Shown here: positions 1-10,630 of the stretch, piece after piece
Layout of the letters: each line of letters begins with the position of its first letter
Position numbering within the stretch: the first letter of the stretch is position 1
Assembly (NCBI GenBank): GCA_030248215.1
Contig: JASANG010000733.1
Span: 248,001-312,000, forward strand
Direction of reading: 5' to 3'
DNA length: 64,000 bases
DNA from: Enoplolaimus lenunculus
Taxonomy: Eukaryota; Nematoda; Enoplea; Enoplida; Thoracostomopsidae
Program-made: the position numbers and the translations under genes
Notes under the pieces: generated by a model
Told to the model about the DNA's origin: nothing
The model's database searches: none
The model's input: the letters and a program-made list of their open reading frames with translations, nothing else

Positions 1-90
1 TCCCAGTATCCCAGTCTCCCAGTGTCCCAATCTCCCAGTGTCCCAATCGCCCAGTATCCCAATCCCCCCGTCTCTCAGTATCCCAGTGGA
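1..90. repeat. Short-period satellite at left edge
   Basis: Imperfect tandem array of a 9-10 base unit, roughly TCCCAGTGT / TCCCAATCT, running off the left edge of the window. Units vary by one or two bases. It has no coding potential. Confidence 0.85.
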
Positions 91-730
91 CAGACCCTTA
101 TAATTAACATGGGCCACTTTCCGCATCTAGCATTTAAGCTTAAGAAAAGGTACATATTGCTGAAGCCTAAGGGTTTGCTTGAAACGATCCATAAACCTTA
201 ACCTTAAATGTTGCGATAGGGAACCAGAAATAACTTCATGGAATGCCTGGTACCCTTAACCGTCCCGAACGTAGACTCAAACTGAACCAGCATCAGGTGG
301 TCACTTCGTTCTATAATAAATTAAACGTTAAACGCATTTTTACTCTGGCGCAGCGACCGCCACGAATGTCCGGTTGTCCCATTTCCCAAATGCCAGCATA
401 TTTATTCACAGGCGAACCGTCCGACCAGAAATAAGAACCTTCTTCGCTTTGACTGATCAGACCTGAAACAAATATATATTTGTTTCAATTTTAATTGATA
501 GCTGCATATTTGAAAGCGGTTCAGAAATTCAATCGAAAAATTAACATGGTATGGGTCCATTGCCGCACTATTTTTTGTTTTTGCATTCCTATAATTAAGT
601 TTAACGTCTCCTTCGCTTGATTTTATATATATTGGCAACCCCCGCCCCTGTCAGAAATTTCTTGATATTCTCATGAACCCAAGGGGTTTGTTAATTGCAA
701 AGTTTTCGACCACCATTAGGTCCGATTCAT
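91..730. other. No recognised feature
   Basis: AT-rich stretch. Short open frames are present but have no homology I recognise, no splice context and no repeat structure. Confidence 0.5.
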
Positions 731-1004
731 ACGTGCAAGTTTTTGTAGCAAAACCTTGCACGTGCAACTTACATGTGCAAGTTTGGTCACAAAACAGGTT
801 TGAAGTTCTTGCCAGCTTCAAATTATTCACTGGAACTCATGTTATTTAACTTAATACGCACCTGTGAACGCAGCTGCAAGTCGCTTGCATTTCATACACC
901 TGCAGGTTGACTGGTCAATCGGAATGTTCGTTTGGAAACACTTGCAGCTGCTAGTATTTTGTGAAAGTTGCATCTGCGAGTTCTCGCTGCAAAAACTTGC
1001 ACGT
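731..1004. mobile_element. Palindromic MITE (ACGTGCAAG ends)
   Basis: The left end ACGTGCAAGTTTTTGTAGC is the reverse complement, with one mismatch in 19, of the right end at 986-1004. Inner arms also pair in part, for example TTGCACGTGC and GCAGCTGCAAG. Length 274 bp and no coding capacity, as expected of a non-autonomous inverted-repeat element. A target duplication is not clear. Confidence 0.65.
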
Positions 1005-1616
1005 GTGAATAGTGTTTTAGCCATACAAAATTTGCCGATAATAAAAATAGCAAATAACTAAAGTTTACCGATCCAAAATGCATCTTGGCCCAATGGTCTC
1101 AGTTTCATCGACGCCAGCCGGCCAAGAAATCGGTTTTCTTTCGGCGACATCACACGAGACAATTGTGCACCATACCTGAAACAGGTCTTTGGTATTTAAA
1201 ATTTTTTGAACTTTTGGCCAATCGCAGTAAACTTGATATCGGTGGGCAACATCTGGTTTCAAAACTAATCAAAAATATTGGCTAAACAACCGCTATAGTC
1301 CCGTTATTAAAACCATGAGCCCAAATGAAATCAAACTCACCTTGCACATACGGACAAAGCTTGCGGCCATGACCTTGCTGTTGTATAAAGCTTGTAGCAA
1401 TCGGAGCCACGCAAATCCCAGCCTAAAACACAAACATTGACATGAAATGTTTGAATGACCTTTCGTAGCTTTATTAATTGAAAATGCGTCCCCCGTCGGT
1501 AATTTCTGGATCCGTCACTGCTTATACACCCTGCTTATCTGGCAACGCGTAAAATAATTTATAATTCAATAAATTAGACTTCTTAATCTAAGATGTGAAT
1601 CCATTGCGAAAAGAAG

Positions 1617-1874
1617 TAAACACACTCAAAATAATATTTCTGATATTTAAGAAAAAATTTCTTACATTTAAGAAATATGATTAGCAAGGTGCACTTGAAA
1701 ATTATTTCTGTTATAAACAGAAAAGTTTTCAAAAACGTTTTGAAATAAAGTCTGAAAATAAACGTTTTCTAGTGATTTTTAGAAAAATTGTCTTAAATAT
1801 CAGAAAGACTCTTCAGATTTGCCACAGATAATACTTTTCTGAAAAAATTCAGAAATTCTTTTTTGTGTACACTG
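1617..1874. mobile_element. Degenerate inverted-repeat element
   Basis: AT-rich segment rich in TTTCTGA/TCAGAAA arms. The left end (ACACACTCAAAATAATA) resembles the reverse complement of the right end (TTCTTTTTTGTGTACACTG). The arms are strongly diverged, so this is a tentative old MITE. Confidence 0.35.
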
Positions 1875-2816
1875 CGCGCAGCGCGAAATTTTTTTAATAG
1901 TTTGAGTTAAAATAGCTGACTGGTTCATATTTTAGATATTTTGAGCACCCTTGAATATGTCACTTCGAATGAGCATTATTATCCTAAATGTAAATGTGTT
2001 AGCGAGCAAGCACAGCGAGCGAAAGAACTTTTGGACGGTTAGGAAGGAATTTGATTGTTATTCTAAGGCCTGTAAAGTTTGTCAAACCATATATAGCGAC
2101 AAGGCAGAAAAGTAATAATGAGTAAGAAGCCAGACACATTTCAAAACTATGGCGGTTTTTGTTTGATCTAATACAATGAACGAAAACTTCGTGCGATGCG
2201 CAGAAATGCTTTAAGCATTTTAGGTTACACTAGCTTAGCTCTGAATATTGTACGCATGTATGCAGATGTGCGTATCATATACTGGAACCACTTTGAGGGG
2301 ATGCGTGTAGCGTACCCCCAAGCCCACTTTTTTTCAACACCCTAAGTATTTCATTTCCGTACAGATTTACCTTGAAGCAAAAATGTTGGCGTGCAATGGA
2401 AGCGAGCTTGCAAGTTTTTTTACATTTACCAACCCAGGATATTAAGGCTCTTTCGAGCCTCTCAAGCCATTAGTAGAATCACGACCAAGGGAGAATAGGG
2501 AACATAAACTCAAGGAGCAAGACATCGCGGAACTACGCCGAGTTGCATTAAATTGGTTAGGGTGGGGTGGCGTATGGTTTGTCGCCATGAATACGGGAGG
2601 TTTGGTTCGAAAACGAAATAAAAATTTGGCATAGTTTACCTGGTGCGCATGCGAGTCTGACATCGGTCAACTTGTACACTGAATCATCCTTAAATGTTCA
2701 AATGTTGTCGATTAGATTAATATAAAGTAGGTACAAGTTTGAGCCAAGGTTTTTTTGAAGGCCGTAACTATAGATTAAGCATATTCCTAAGGCGAAAGCA
2801 TAAGCGTTGAAAAAAG
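1875..2816. other. No gene; minor repeat remnants
   Basis: No coding evidence. A stretch near 2125-2160 (AAGCCAGACACATTT...GGCGG) resembles the inner part of the repeat at 5472-5586. A G-rich then C-rich patch lies near 2290-2330. Confidence 0.4.
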
Positions 2817-3031
2817 GGCCAAAGTTACTTTTAGGGGCGTGTTAGTAGATTAAAGTGTATTCCTAAGCCTAAGCGTAAGCCTAAGCGTTGCAATAATGTG
2901 TTCCTAAACCTAACCCTAAGCCCAAGCCTAAGTCTAAGCTTAAGCCTAAGCAAAAAATGTAATCTAGAGTCTAAACCTACTCTTTTATAGACCCACAAAA
3001 AACATGGACGCCCCTTAAAATAACATGGGTC
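2817..3031. mobile_element. GGCC-TIR MITE family A, copy 1, with TTAGGC array
   Basis: Begins GGCCAAAGTTACTTTTAGGG and ends with the inverted counterpart CCCCTTAAAATAACATGGGTC. The interior is made of CCTAAG-type units (reverse strand TTAGGC), followed by the family block AATCTAGAGTCTAAACCTAC. Flanks GAAAAAAG and AAAAAAGG are a probable 8-bp target duplication that has drifted. Confidence 0.8.
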
Positions 3032-3124
3032 AAAAAAGGTATAAACCTAAGCCTAGCCTAAGCAAAAAATATGGTACAAAATCTATTACTCATTTCCAGT
3101 GGCACCAAAAAACTAGACGGCCCT

Positions 3125-3660
3125 AAAAAGGGGTCGTTTCCATTATCCCTCCAACACGCGTAGGTACAAATGTTTCGATTTTGAAAATATTTGCATATTT
3201 CAGTTTCTCATGACCTCCGCTGATTAGTCCACGCCTGAATTTGAATTTTTGAAAAATTCGATTTTTTTAAGTTTCTTAGGTCCAACCCGTTAACGGACCA
3301 AAACATTTTGTCAAAAAGTTTGACAAATTATACACCATTTTGATGCAGGTTGTTTAGCTGAGTCGAATGGTGTTATTTTTTGTAATTGTAACTAAACGAT
3401 TGGTTAAGAATTATGGTCAAATAACTCATTTAACGCCGTCCCAAATCGATGAGTGTACGCCGAATCAGTAAATTTGACAATAACATGTTAACCAATCGCC
3501 CGATTGTGAAAAATTGAACACCATTGGACACAGCTCCACAAGCTGCATCGAACGGTTTGTAATTTCGCACATTTTTTGACAAAATATTTTTTGGGTCCCT
3601 AGTACCCTGGGACCTTAAAAAATCAAATTTTTCAAAAATTCAAATTTAGACGTGAAATAA
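3125..3660. mobile_element. Long inverted-repeat element, copy 1
   Basis: Two long arms, about 3237-3290 and 3600-3656, are inverted copies of each other around the core TTTGAATTTTTGAAAAATT. Sub-terminal inverted pieces (ACACCATTTTGATGCAG versus the reverse of the 3530-3560 stretch) also pair. The right terminus is missing relative to the copy at 4259-4893. No transposase frame is seen. Confidence 0.65.
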
Positions 3661-4258
3661 TACAAACTCAAAGCCGTGCTACAGCTGTTACTTGTATAAC
3701 TTTTCCTCAATTTCTGTTTACTGTTTTTTGCTAGTCCCATACATACAGTATTTGTTTGTGATGAGAGTTTAAAACTATTTATATTTTAGTTTCTCAATTA
3801 CAAAATTACATGATTTGCCCTACTTCTTTTATTATTCACCATTATTTGTATAATACATATAGTTTTTATACATTTATGTATATAATATATATGAATATAT
3901 ATGTTTCTGTACCATATATATACGTATAAACCGATTTTATGAAATAAGTCTCAAGATGCGATTGTTAATATTCGACATACTCAAATAACACAAAAACACG
4001 GACAACGTTAAAATTTGCACCCAAAACGACATTGCTGACAGTCTGTGTGCACAAAATTGTTCTTATATCACGTTGAGGCATCTTTCAAAAAGGTTACCAA
4101 TGATATTGATCAGCATAGTTTTTTTTATACAATTTTAATTATAGAAGTGAAAAAATTATCTCAAAATTGACAACAAGAAACACGAATACATCGAGCAATG
4201 AACAGACACAAGTTATATACCACTTGGTGTATAGTTAGCTACCGTATTTGCAAAATAG
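3661..4258. other. No gene; TATA-rich intergenic DNA
   Basis: Very AT-rich, with runs of ATATAT near 3870-3930. No coding, RNA or transposon structure recognised. Confidence 0.5.
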
Positions 4259-4893
4259 GTGGGTCTTTTCGGTCATGCACTTCCACCCCCTCAGCCCGCG
4301 TTTGCACAAAAGTGGTCCGATTTTGACAATTTTTGCATATTTGAGCTTCTCATGATTATGCCCTGATCATATCACATCCAAATTTGAATTTTTGAAAAAT
4401 TCGGTTTTTTAAGGTCCCAAGGTCCCCTTTGGGAGCCAAGAAATTTTTTTGCCCGAAACTTTAAACAAATTATTTATCAATTGATGGATGCAGCTTGCGG
4501 AGCTGAGTCTAATGGTGTTAAAATTTTTGCATCAGACGACGGGTAACAAATTATGGTCAAATAACTGATTTGGCGCCGACCCAAATCGTTGGCAGCGCGC
4601 CAAAACAGTTACTTGACAACTCGTTAACCAATCGTATGATTACAAAAATTTAACTACATTAGACTCAGCTCTGCAATTGCATGTAATGATATATAATTTT
4701 TCAAACTTTTTGACAAAATTTTTTTGGGTCATAAGGGAGGACCTCGGGACCTTAAGAAATCGAATGTTTCATAAATGCAAGTTTGGCCATGGAATGATCA
4801 GGAGAGACCATGAGAAGCACAAATATGCAAAACTATTCAAAATCTGATTACTTTTGGGCAAACGCGGGCTGGGGGATAACCGAAAAAACCCAA
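4259..4893. mobile_element. Long inverted-repeat element, copy 2 (most complete)
   Basis: About 635 bp. The left end (GGTGGGTCTTTTCGGT...CAGCCCGCGTTTG) is matched in inverse orientation by the right end (CAAACGCGGGCTGGGGGATA...). Arms contain the same TTTGAATTTTTGAAAAATT block as copy 1 at 3125-3660 and the half copy at 14065-14325. Non-coding. Confidence 0.75.
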
Positions 4894-4959
4894 ATTTGTC
4901 GCCGGGCAGCTTGTCGTTCGTCATTTCGTCGTCTGACATATCGTCGACCCCTACTGTAT

Positions 4960-5045
4960 TGACCCGAATAAGAGGGAGGGGTCCCCATTTTGAGTTCGAA
5001 TCAATTGGAGTCCGTATCCCTAATAAGAGTCCGTAAGCGGATAGA
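4960..5045 (+). repeat. Repeat with TGACCCGAATAAGAG end
   Basis: Contains TGACCCGAATAAGAGGGAGG followed by GTCCGTATCCCTAATAAGAG. The same sequence is present inverted at 9585-9675 and as a diverged copy at 53275-53400, where the end reads CAGTGACCCGAATAAGAG in reverse complement. The terminus resembles pogo/Tigger-like or hAT ends, but assignment is open. Confidence 0.5.
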
Positions 5046-5471
5046 GTCTATAAACCCTAATTAGAGTTCATAAATGTCAAATAACCCTAATTGTCGCGCA
5101 TAAATGACTCCAGGACCAATTATTAATACTAAAAAACTTAGAACGACCGTGGAGACTTATCCTAGATCTCATAGTAAACGATAACCAATCCGGTGGTTGT
5201 CCTACATAGAAACAGACGACAAGTTGTTATAGTTGCTGGTAGGAGACGGGGGGTTTGGGATCGATGAGTGGTCGTACCTACTGGCAGGTTATCAGTTGTC
5301 AGGTCGACCAGTCTACGGGACGTCGGCGACGAATTGTCTGGCGGCGAATTGTCGAGCACCGTTGCACGTAACATGGGTTTCATTTCGGAAAGGTATAAAC
5401 CTCATGTAAAAATCCCCTTTATTCCTTCCCTTGTAGAAGCCCCTGCCAGAGCAGCATGCTTGACTGTTTTG

Positions 5472-5586
5472 TGCAGTGGTGGAGCAGATTAAGGTGGGGT
5501 CTTCCCCAAACTCCAGCGTGGCGCCCCCCGACTCGCAAGCGAAGCGCGCGCGAAGCCAGACCCATTTTAAAACTTCGGCGGTTTTT
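5472..5586. repeat. Dispersed repeat D, copy 1
   Basis: GCAGTGGTGGAGCAG..., a CCCC-rich centre, CTCGCAAGCGAAGC and ...CCCATTTTAAAACTT match 17287-17388 over most of their length. The flanks differ, so it is a dispersed repeat of unknown class. The overlapping open frames are not supported as genes. Confidence 0.5.
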
Positions 5587-5660
5587 GATTCTACCGGTTA
5601 GGGCGATGGCCCCATTAGGGATGGGGCCTCCCAAATGTGGAGTATGCGGTGTGGCTGCTC

Positions 5661-5980
5661 CGGCCTTGGTATTGTATCACAACAACAACTTACCTGAGCG
5701 AGTAGTGTTTGTGGCAACAGGCATAGCAACAACAAAATTACAGTATGAATCAAACTATGGCGGTATAATTGACACTTGCTAGGATAAAACGTTTTCTGTC
5801 TGCATAGCGGTATTCCAATATAATTATTTAGGAACATGATAATACCAAAATTATATATACACAAATACAACAAGTTAAAAACCCTAAAAAATAAAGCTAC
5901 TTTGGTTATTTTTTTATGAGTAACAAACAACGTATTTAAACAACCATGCATTTTCAATTATTATCCAAACAACGCCTCTA
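5661..5980. other. No recognised feature
   Basis: AT-rich spacer between repeat D and a TA-type MITE. No coding or structural signal. Confidence 0.4.
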
Positions 5981-6194
5981 CACTGCAAAAAATCATGAGT
6001 TGAAATTGACTCTCTCCGAAATAGGCTTTTCGAGACTACAACAAACTGAGTCAAATTCGACTTTGCCAGAGTCAAACGTGCTACTCAGCGGGTCGAATTC
6101 GACTCTGGCGGAGTCGAATTTTGACTCAGTTTGTGTATAGTCCCGAGAAGCCTATGTCGGAGAGATTCAATTTGACACGCCATTTTTTGCAGCG
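5981..6194. mobile_element. TA-duplicating MITE (CACTGCAAAAAA), copy 1
   Basis: The left end CACTGCAAAAAATCATGAG is matched inversely by CCATTTTTTGCAGCG at the right end. It is flanked by TA on both sides, as in the other three copies, consistent with a Tc1/mariner-type target. The inner arms GACTCTCTCCGAAATAGGC and GCCTATGTCGGAGAGA also pair, so the whole 214 bp can fold back. Confidence 0.8.
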
Positions 6195-6244
6195 TACTTA
6201 TTGTGGTAATTTTCGAAAGTCTTAAGAATCGTTGGTTTGTTCCG

Positions 6245-6300
6245 GTGTTGCCTAAGCCTAAGCCTAAGCCTAACCTTAAGCCCAAGCCGGAGCCTGCTGA
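6245..6300. repeat. Isolated CCTAAG (TTAGGC) array
   Basis: About eight imperfect CCTAAG units without visible GGCC termini. Probably a relic of a family A or B MITE. Confidence 0.6.
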
Positions 6301-6387
6301 GAGACATAAACCAAGGCCTCTTGCCAAAGCTACGCCAAAATGCGGCAATTTAGCATCGGCTATTTAGCATCGAATCATAGTACTTTT

Positions 6388-6656
6388 GGCCAATGTATAG
6401 AACAGGGGCGGAACAAATATTATAAGCATATTTGTAAGCCTATGCCTAAGCCTAAGCCTAAGCCTAAACGTAAGAATGAGCACATTCCTAAGCCTAAGCC
6501 TAAGCCTAAGTCTAAGCCTAGGCCTAAGCGCAAGAATAAGCATATTCCTAAGCCTAAGTCTAACCCTAAGCCAAGCAAAAAAATCAGTCTAAAGCTTAAA
6601 CGTACTATTTTCTAATCCCACAGAAAAACGTTCCGCCCGTGATCTTTACATGGGCC
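6388..6656. mobile_element. GGCC-TIR MITE family B, copy 1, perfect 8-bp TSD
   Basis: Begins GGCCAATGTATAGAACAGGG and ends ...CCGCCCGTGATCTTTACATGGGCC. Flanked by perfect 8-bp duplications GTACTTTT (6380-6387 and 6657-6664). The interior is three blocks of CCTAAG units separated by CGTAAGAATGAGCACATT-like spacers, then the block TTAGTCTAAAGCTTAAACG-type. The open frame across it, a Lys-Pro repeat, is only the translation of the array. Confidence 0.9.
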
Positions 6657-6881
6657 GTACTTTTAAATGAAGAATAGAGCAATCAACGACATTCTACTGC
6701 TAATGGCTAAAATACGTATAACGCGTGCGCAAAAAATTTTTTTTGACGAAATCTTTCCTATACAGTTGTAATATCCGAACTAAAATGATAACCTTGAACG
6801 TCGTTAAAAACAAAGAACATTTTCGCTATCGAAGAAACGCTACAAAGAAACAAACGCAGAGCAGAATTGAAATTCAAATTG

Positions 6882-6884
<3 letters not shown>

Positions 6885-6940
<56 letters not shown>

Positions 6941-6941
6941 T
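6885..6941. repeat. (ATT)n microsatellite
   Basis: About 19 uninterrupted ATT units. Open frames crossing it (poly-Ile or poly-Asn) are artefacts of the repeat. Confidence 0.95.
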
Positions 6942-7264
6942 TTGCTGCTGTCCATTTACGCTCGCTGTATTAGAATTTTTGACAAAAAACCATTTCTCAA
7001 AATTTATCATCAAAAAAATTTATTTATCTTTTCGTGTGAATTTTGATTACCTTAAAAATAAATGAGAAATATCTTAATGCTGTTAACAAGACACAACGAT
7101 TCATTCATGCGGAAATGTGTTCATTCATTATAAACCGAGTAAAAATGTATTAAGACGAAGCAGAGAAAACAACACCACGTTCTGTAGCGTTAAATTTGAG
7201 TAATTTGTTGTGTTTATGAGGGATTTTTAGATTTTTTATAAGCTTCATTTAGAGATTCGTTCTA
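6942..7264. other. No recognised feature
   Basis: AT-rich spacer up to the next TA-type MITE. Confidence 0.4.
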
Positions 7265-7473
7265 CACTGCAAAAAACGGTGAGACAAATTGACTCTCTCC
7301 GAAATAGGCTCTACGGCACTACACAAACTGAGTCAAAATCGACTCCGCTAGAGTCAAATGTGCGCCTCAGTGAGCCGAATTTGGCTCTGGCGGAGTCGAA
7401 TTTGACTCAGTTTGTGCAGTCCCGTAGAGCCTGTTTCGGAGAGAGTCAATTTGACTCACCATTTTTTGCAGTG
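7265..7473. mobile_element. TA-duplicating MITE (CACTGCAAAAAA), copy 2
   Basis: CACTGCAAAAAACGGTGAG at the left is matched by CTCACCATTTTTTGCAGTG at the right. TA flanks both ends. The inner arms (GACTCTCTCCGAAATAGGC and GCCTGTTTCGGAGAGAGTC) make an almost complete foldback. Closest in structure to the copy at 5981-6194. Confidence 0.85.
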
Positions 7474-7780
7474 TATGGTTGATCTGCAGTATTGACCAGT
7501 GGTGTGCTAAGTGTGTACGCGTGTGGACCTCTGTCCACAATCAATTTGACGGACCACCTATAACTGCTAAAGTAGTTTAAAAGTTTCCAGACGAATACAC
7601 AATTATTACTTAGCTACTAAATTTCCGTGTTTTGAAATTGTTTTGGGGGCATGGTTTGTGGATGAGAGAGCGGTAAGCGCTGGGCCATTGCCGGAGTAGC
7701 TATTGCCATAGAAGCCATTTGCGTAAAACACAGCCTTCGAATATAATGTTGCTTAATATCATAAATTTGTCACTCGCTAT

Positions 7781-7892
7781 GATCGTTGAATATTTCATTT
7801 TGGCAGAATATTACCTAGGTAAGATGTTATCAACCACTTGCTAACGTTTTACCTTGGTAACGCTCTGCTAAAATGAAATATTCAACGATGAT
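7781..7892. repeat. Foldback palindrome, ~27-bp arms
   Basis: GATCGTTGAATATTTCATTT at the left and AAATGAAATATTCAACGATG at the right are inverted copies, extended inward by GGCAGA/TCTGCT and by TTACCTAGGTAA/TTACCTTGGTAA. The loop is about 35 bp. Possibly a very short MITE. Confidence 0.7.
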
Positions 7893-8392
7893 GACAAAAA
7901 ATGACTTGGGGGTGTGCCGTGCACATTCCCTGATTGATTCCGAGCATACAGCTTCACGCGAAGTATAGTTCATTTTAAGCATGAGTTTAATAAAAAATAG
8001 GCTTAAATATTTTACAACTTCCGCTGAAATTATTTCCGAGAACGTGTCCTCGTAGCTGAAATTGGGTGAGAGGTGCTTCGGTCAAGCTCAGATCGCTAAC
8101 CGAGAAAGGCTGGATACACCTCTACTACCTGATGGATTCTAGAAGCCAAATTAATTTTGGTCGTTTGCATCGCCGGCTCGCTAAAACTTTAAGTGTGAAA
8201 TTATACGCTACCGAAAAGTAATTCTGGCTACGCTTATAATTGGACTGGCATAATTTTGAACTGGTTCCTTTAAAGCGGACGCTTGTGCATATAATCGTAG
8301 CCGCTTGTTGGTAACCTGAACGTTGCTGTTTAATCAATGCATGAGGCAACTTAGACTCATTCGCTATTTGGCAACACACACACAATTCTGCG
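7893..8392. other. No recognised feature
   Basis: No supported gene. The long antisense open frame that starts at 8529 runs through the adjoining MITE and has no recognisable family. Confidence 0.4.
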
Positions 8393-8595
8393 GTGATATT
8401 CTCAAATGCGTATAGCAGCTCGTAATACAAAAGTGATCCAAAGTCACAAATTCCTACAGTAGTGGAGTTCAAAATTTGCACAGGAGTACGACGAGTAGTT
8501 TGAAAAATATGCTGAATCTCGAAGCTCACTATTCAATGATTCGAAAGCTTATCACTAACTGGTAATAGGTGCTACACATATTTGAGAATACGGGC
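8393..8595. mobile_element. MITE family V (TATTCTCAAATG ends)
   Basis: Left end GATATTCTCAAATGCGTATA and right end ...CACATATTTGAGAATACGGG are inverted copies. The internal TATCACTAACTGGTAATAGG resembles the same family at 50303-50521 and 59074-59492. The right half is reiterated downstream (see 8491-8930). Confidence 0.65.
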
Positions 8596-8930
8596 ACTAA
8601 TCATGAATCTAAATTAATTGATCCTATAGAATCACGATGGGTAGTCTGAAAAATATGCTGAATCTCGAAGCTCACTATTCAATGATACGAAAGCTTATCA
8701 CTAACTGGTAATAGGTGCTACACATATTTGAGAATACGGGCACTAATCATGAATCTAAATTCATTGTTCTTATAGAATCACGACGAGTAGTCTAAAAAAT
8801 ATGCTGAATCTCGAAGTTCACTATTCAACGATTCGCAAGCTTGCTTATCACTAACTGGTAATAGGTGCTACACATATTTGAGAATACGGGCACTAATGAT
8901 TAATCTAAATTAATTGATCATATGTCGTAA
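8491..8930. repeat. Three-fold tandem repeat of a MITE end, ~146-150 bp unit
   Basis: The segment GACGAGTAGTTTGAAAAATA ... TTTGAGAATACGGGCACTAATCATGAATCTAAATT occurs three times in a row, with the shared point ACGGGC at about 8595, 8741 and 8891. The third unit carries a 4-bp insertion (GCAAGCTTGCTT for GAAAGCTT). Units are otherwise about 95% alike by eye. Confidence 0.9.
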
Positions 8931-9289
8931 ATTTCAACTATGTCAGTGTTAACAGAACAATTCACAAGAATATACGAAACAAAAACGTTCAACAATGTTT
9001 GCCGTTCGCAACACTGATTACTCGAGAACTTTTAATTATTAATAAATGAAAAAAAACTAAGCGAATGAATCAAATTTGCAAACCAAATATATAATATTAT
9101 ACAAATTAACATCTGTAATCACGTTTGATTTGGCCTAATTGAAATATTTTAAAAATTATATAAGATGACTAATTGTAGAAACAATATATAATTCAGGCTG
9201 GCCAAGGAGATTTCAACGCAACCCCCGCAACACTGGTTTAACTTCGATGGGACCAGTTTGGTTAAGTGGATGACTCAGCATTGTACCTC
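8931..9289. other. No recognised feature
   Basis: AT-rich spacer without coding or repeat signal. Confidence 0.4.
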
Positions 9290-9294
9290 AAAGC

Positions 9295-9352
9295 CCCGGC
9301 GGCCGGCCGGCCGGCAAAAGGTATTGGCCGGGTGGCTGGTTGGCCGGCCAGT
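9295..9352. repeat. GGCCGGCC-rich palindromic patch
   Basis: CGGCGGCCGGCCGGCCGGC followed by TTGGCCGGGTGGCTGG and TTGGCCGGCCAG. A striking GC and CpG-rich hairpin-forming spot in otherwise AT-rich DNA. Confidence 0.6.
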
Positions 9353-9393
9353 AATTTGCATATCACCAGAAAACGCTCCACTAGTTGACACTA

Positions 9394-9513
9394 CACTGCA
9401 AAAAATGGCGAGTCAAAAATTTGACTCTGGCGGAGTCGAAGTTGACTCAGTTTGTGTAGTTCTGTGGAGCCTATTTTGGAGAGAGTCTAGTTGACTCACC
9501 ATTTTTTGCAGTG
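9394..9513. mobile_element. TA-duplicating MITE (CACTGCAAAAAA), internally deleted copy 3
   Basis: Ends CACTGCAAAAAATGGCGAG and CTCACCATTTTTTGCAGTG, flanked by TA. Only 120 bp long because most of the left arm is missing. The remaining interior GACTCTGGCGGAGTCGAAG matches the centres of the other copies. Confidence 0.8.
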
Positions 9514-9584
9514 TACTTTGGTTGCAGTTGTATTGTAGATAGCTCGTGAGCTGAAAGTTCAATGGAACTTATTCAAAATCCGCT

Positions 9585-9675
9585 TACGGACTTTTTTAGG
9601 GATACGGACTCCCATTGATTGAGTACTCAGAACGGGGACCCCTCTTATTACTCCCTCTTATTCGGGTCACTGCAG
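9585..9675 (-). repeat. Repeat with TGACCCGAATAAGAG end, inverted copy
   Basis: Reads CTCTTATTCGGGTCACTGCA on the + strand and includes TTAGGGATACGGACTCC. Inverse copy of 4960-5045. Confidence 0.5.
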
Positions 9676-9742
9676 TACTCAGAAAAAATTTAGCTTTGTT
9701 TTTAATAGTAGCAATTGAAAGCTAAATACGTATAAATATTTA

Positions 9743-9923
9743 GGCCCGTGTTACTATAAGAGGCGTCCAGGTTTGTGGCGAGTCTATAAAAAAGTAGGTT
9801 TACATTCTAGATTAAATTTTTTTTACTTAGGCTTAGGCTTAGGAACACATTTTTGCAACGCTTAGGCTTAGGCTTAGGAATACGATTTTGTCTATTGTTG
9901 CGCCCCTAAAAGTAACATTGGTC
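9743..9923. mobile_element. GGCC-TIR MITE family A, copy 2, perfect 8-bp TSD
   Basis: Begins GGCCCGTGTTACTATAAGAG and ends CGCCCCTAAAAGTAACATTGGTC. Flanked by perfect AATATTTA duplications (9735-9742, 9924-9931). The interior has two short TTAGGC arrays separated by AACACATTTTTGCAACG. Orientation is opposite to copy 1. Confidence 0.9.
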
Positions 9924-10434
9924 AATATTTATGCGAGTCAGACAAATTAACTTATAATCCTTTCGAAAACCTGAAATTCTAACAAACCAGTTTCAGTTGG
10001 AGAGTTCACACAGAGATCAAAGTTTAGATTTAACTTTGAAGTTGAGTTCAATTTGACTTGGACGGCAGTCGACGGCTCAAATTTTGTAACACAGATTCTG
10101 CGGTGGATCCTCAAAAAGTTTATGGGTTGTACACGGTTTACGAACACAGGTTGACCCGGTACAGACTATTAAATAAAAAACAATAGATATAGGATACAAA
10201 TGAACGATGCTTGTAAAATTTCCACTCGATGAATAAATACAAAGTGGAGACACGGGCACCCAACGAACCCACTTGAGTCAGCCCTCCTGTCAGATGGTGC
10301 ACAGATTTAAAGTTGTTAACACCGTTTTCCTTTGCTAATGGTAAAAGCGCTTACAAAACTAGACAAAAATTCCAAAATTAACGTCTCAATGCAGTATATG
10401 GAACTTGTATACTCGCCCCATAAACAAATTTAAC

Positions 10435-10630
10435 CTAAACCTAAGCACAATGGTAGCGGTACACTTGTCGTGAGACGCAGTCCATCGCCGTCCGTCGCCG
10501 TTCGCGTACGATACCGTACGATGACAAACGGTGACGAACGGCGACCGATGACACCGGAGACATTGAAAATTGTAAAAGGTATAACAGTGATCCTTAGCCT
10601 AAACCTAACCAGCACCAAAAAGTCGCTACA
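10435..10630. repeat. Palindromic CG-rich core between TTAGGC relics
   Basis: CCTAAACCTAAG at the left and CCTTAGCCTAAACCTAA at the right bracket a palindrome (CCGTCGCCGTTCGCGTACG against CCGTACG...GACGAACGGCGACCG). A related CCGTCGCCGTGCGTTACCCG string occurs at 53185-53225. Probably an old mobile element. Confidence 0.45.

Noticed and set aside
6340-6615. 91-codon frame with Lys-Pro repeats
   Set aside because: It is the translation of the CCTAAG array inside a family B MITE; similar frames appear wherever the array occurs.
6725-6973. Poly-Ile / poly-Asn frames
   Set aside because: Readings of the (ATT)n microsatellite.
8125-8529. 134-codon antisense frame
   Set aside because: Runs through a MITE end and the tandem repeat; no recognisable domain.
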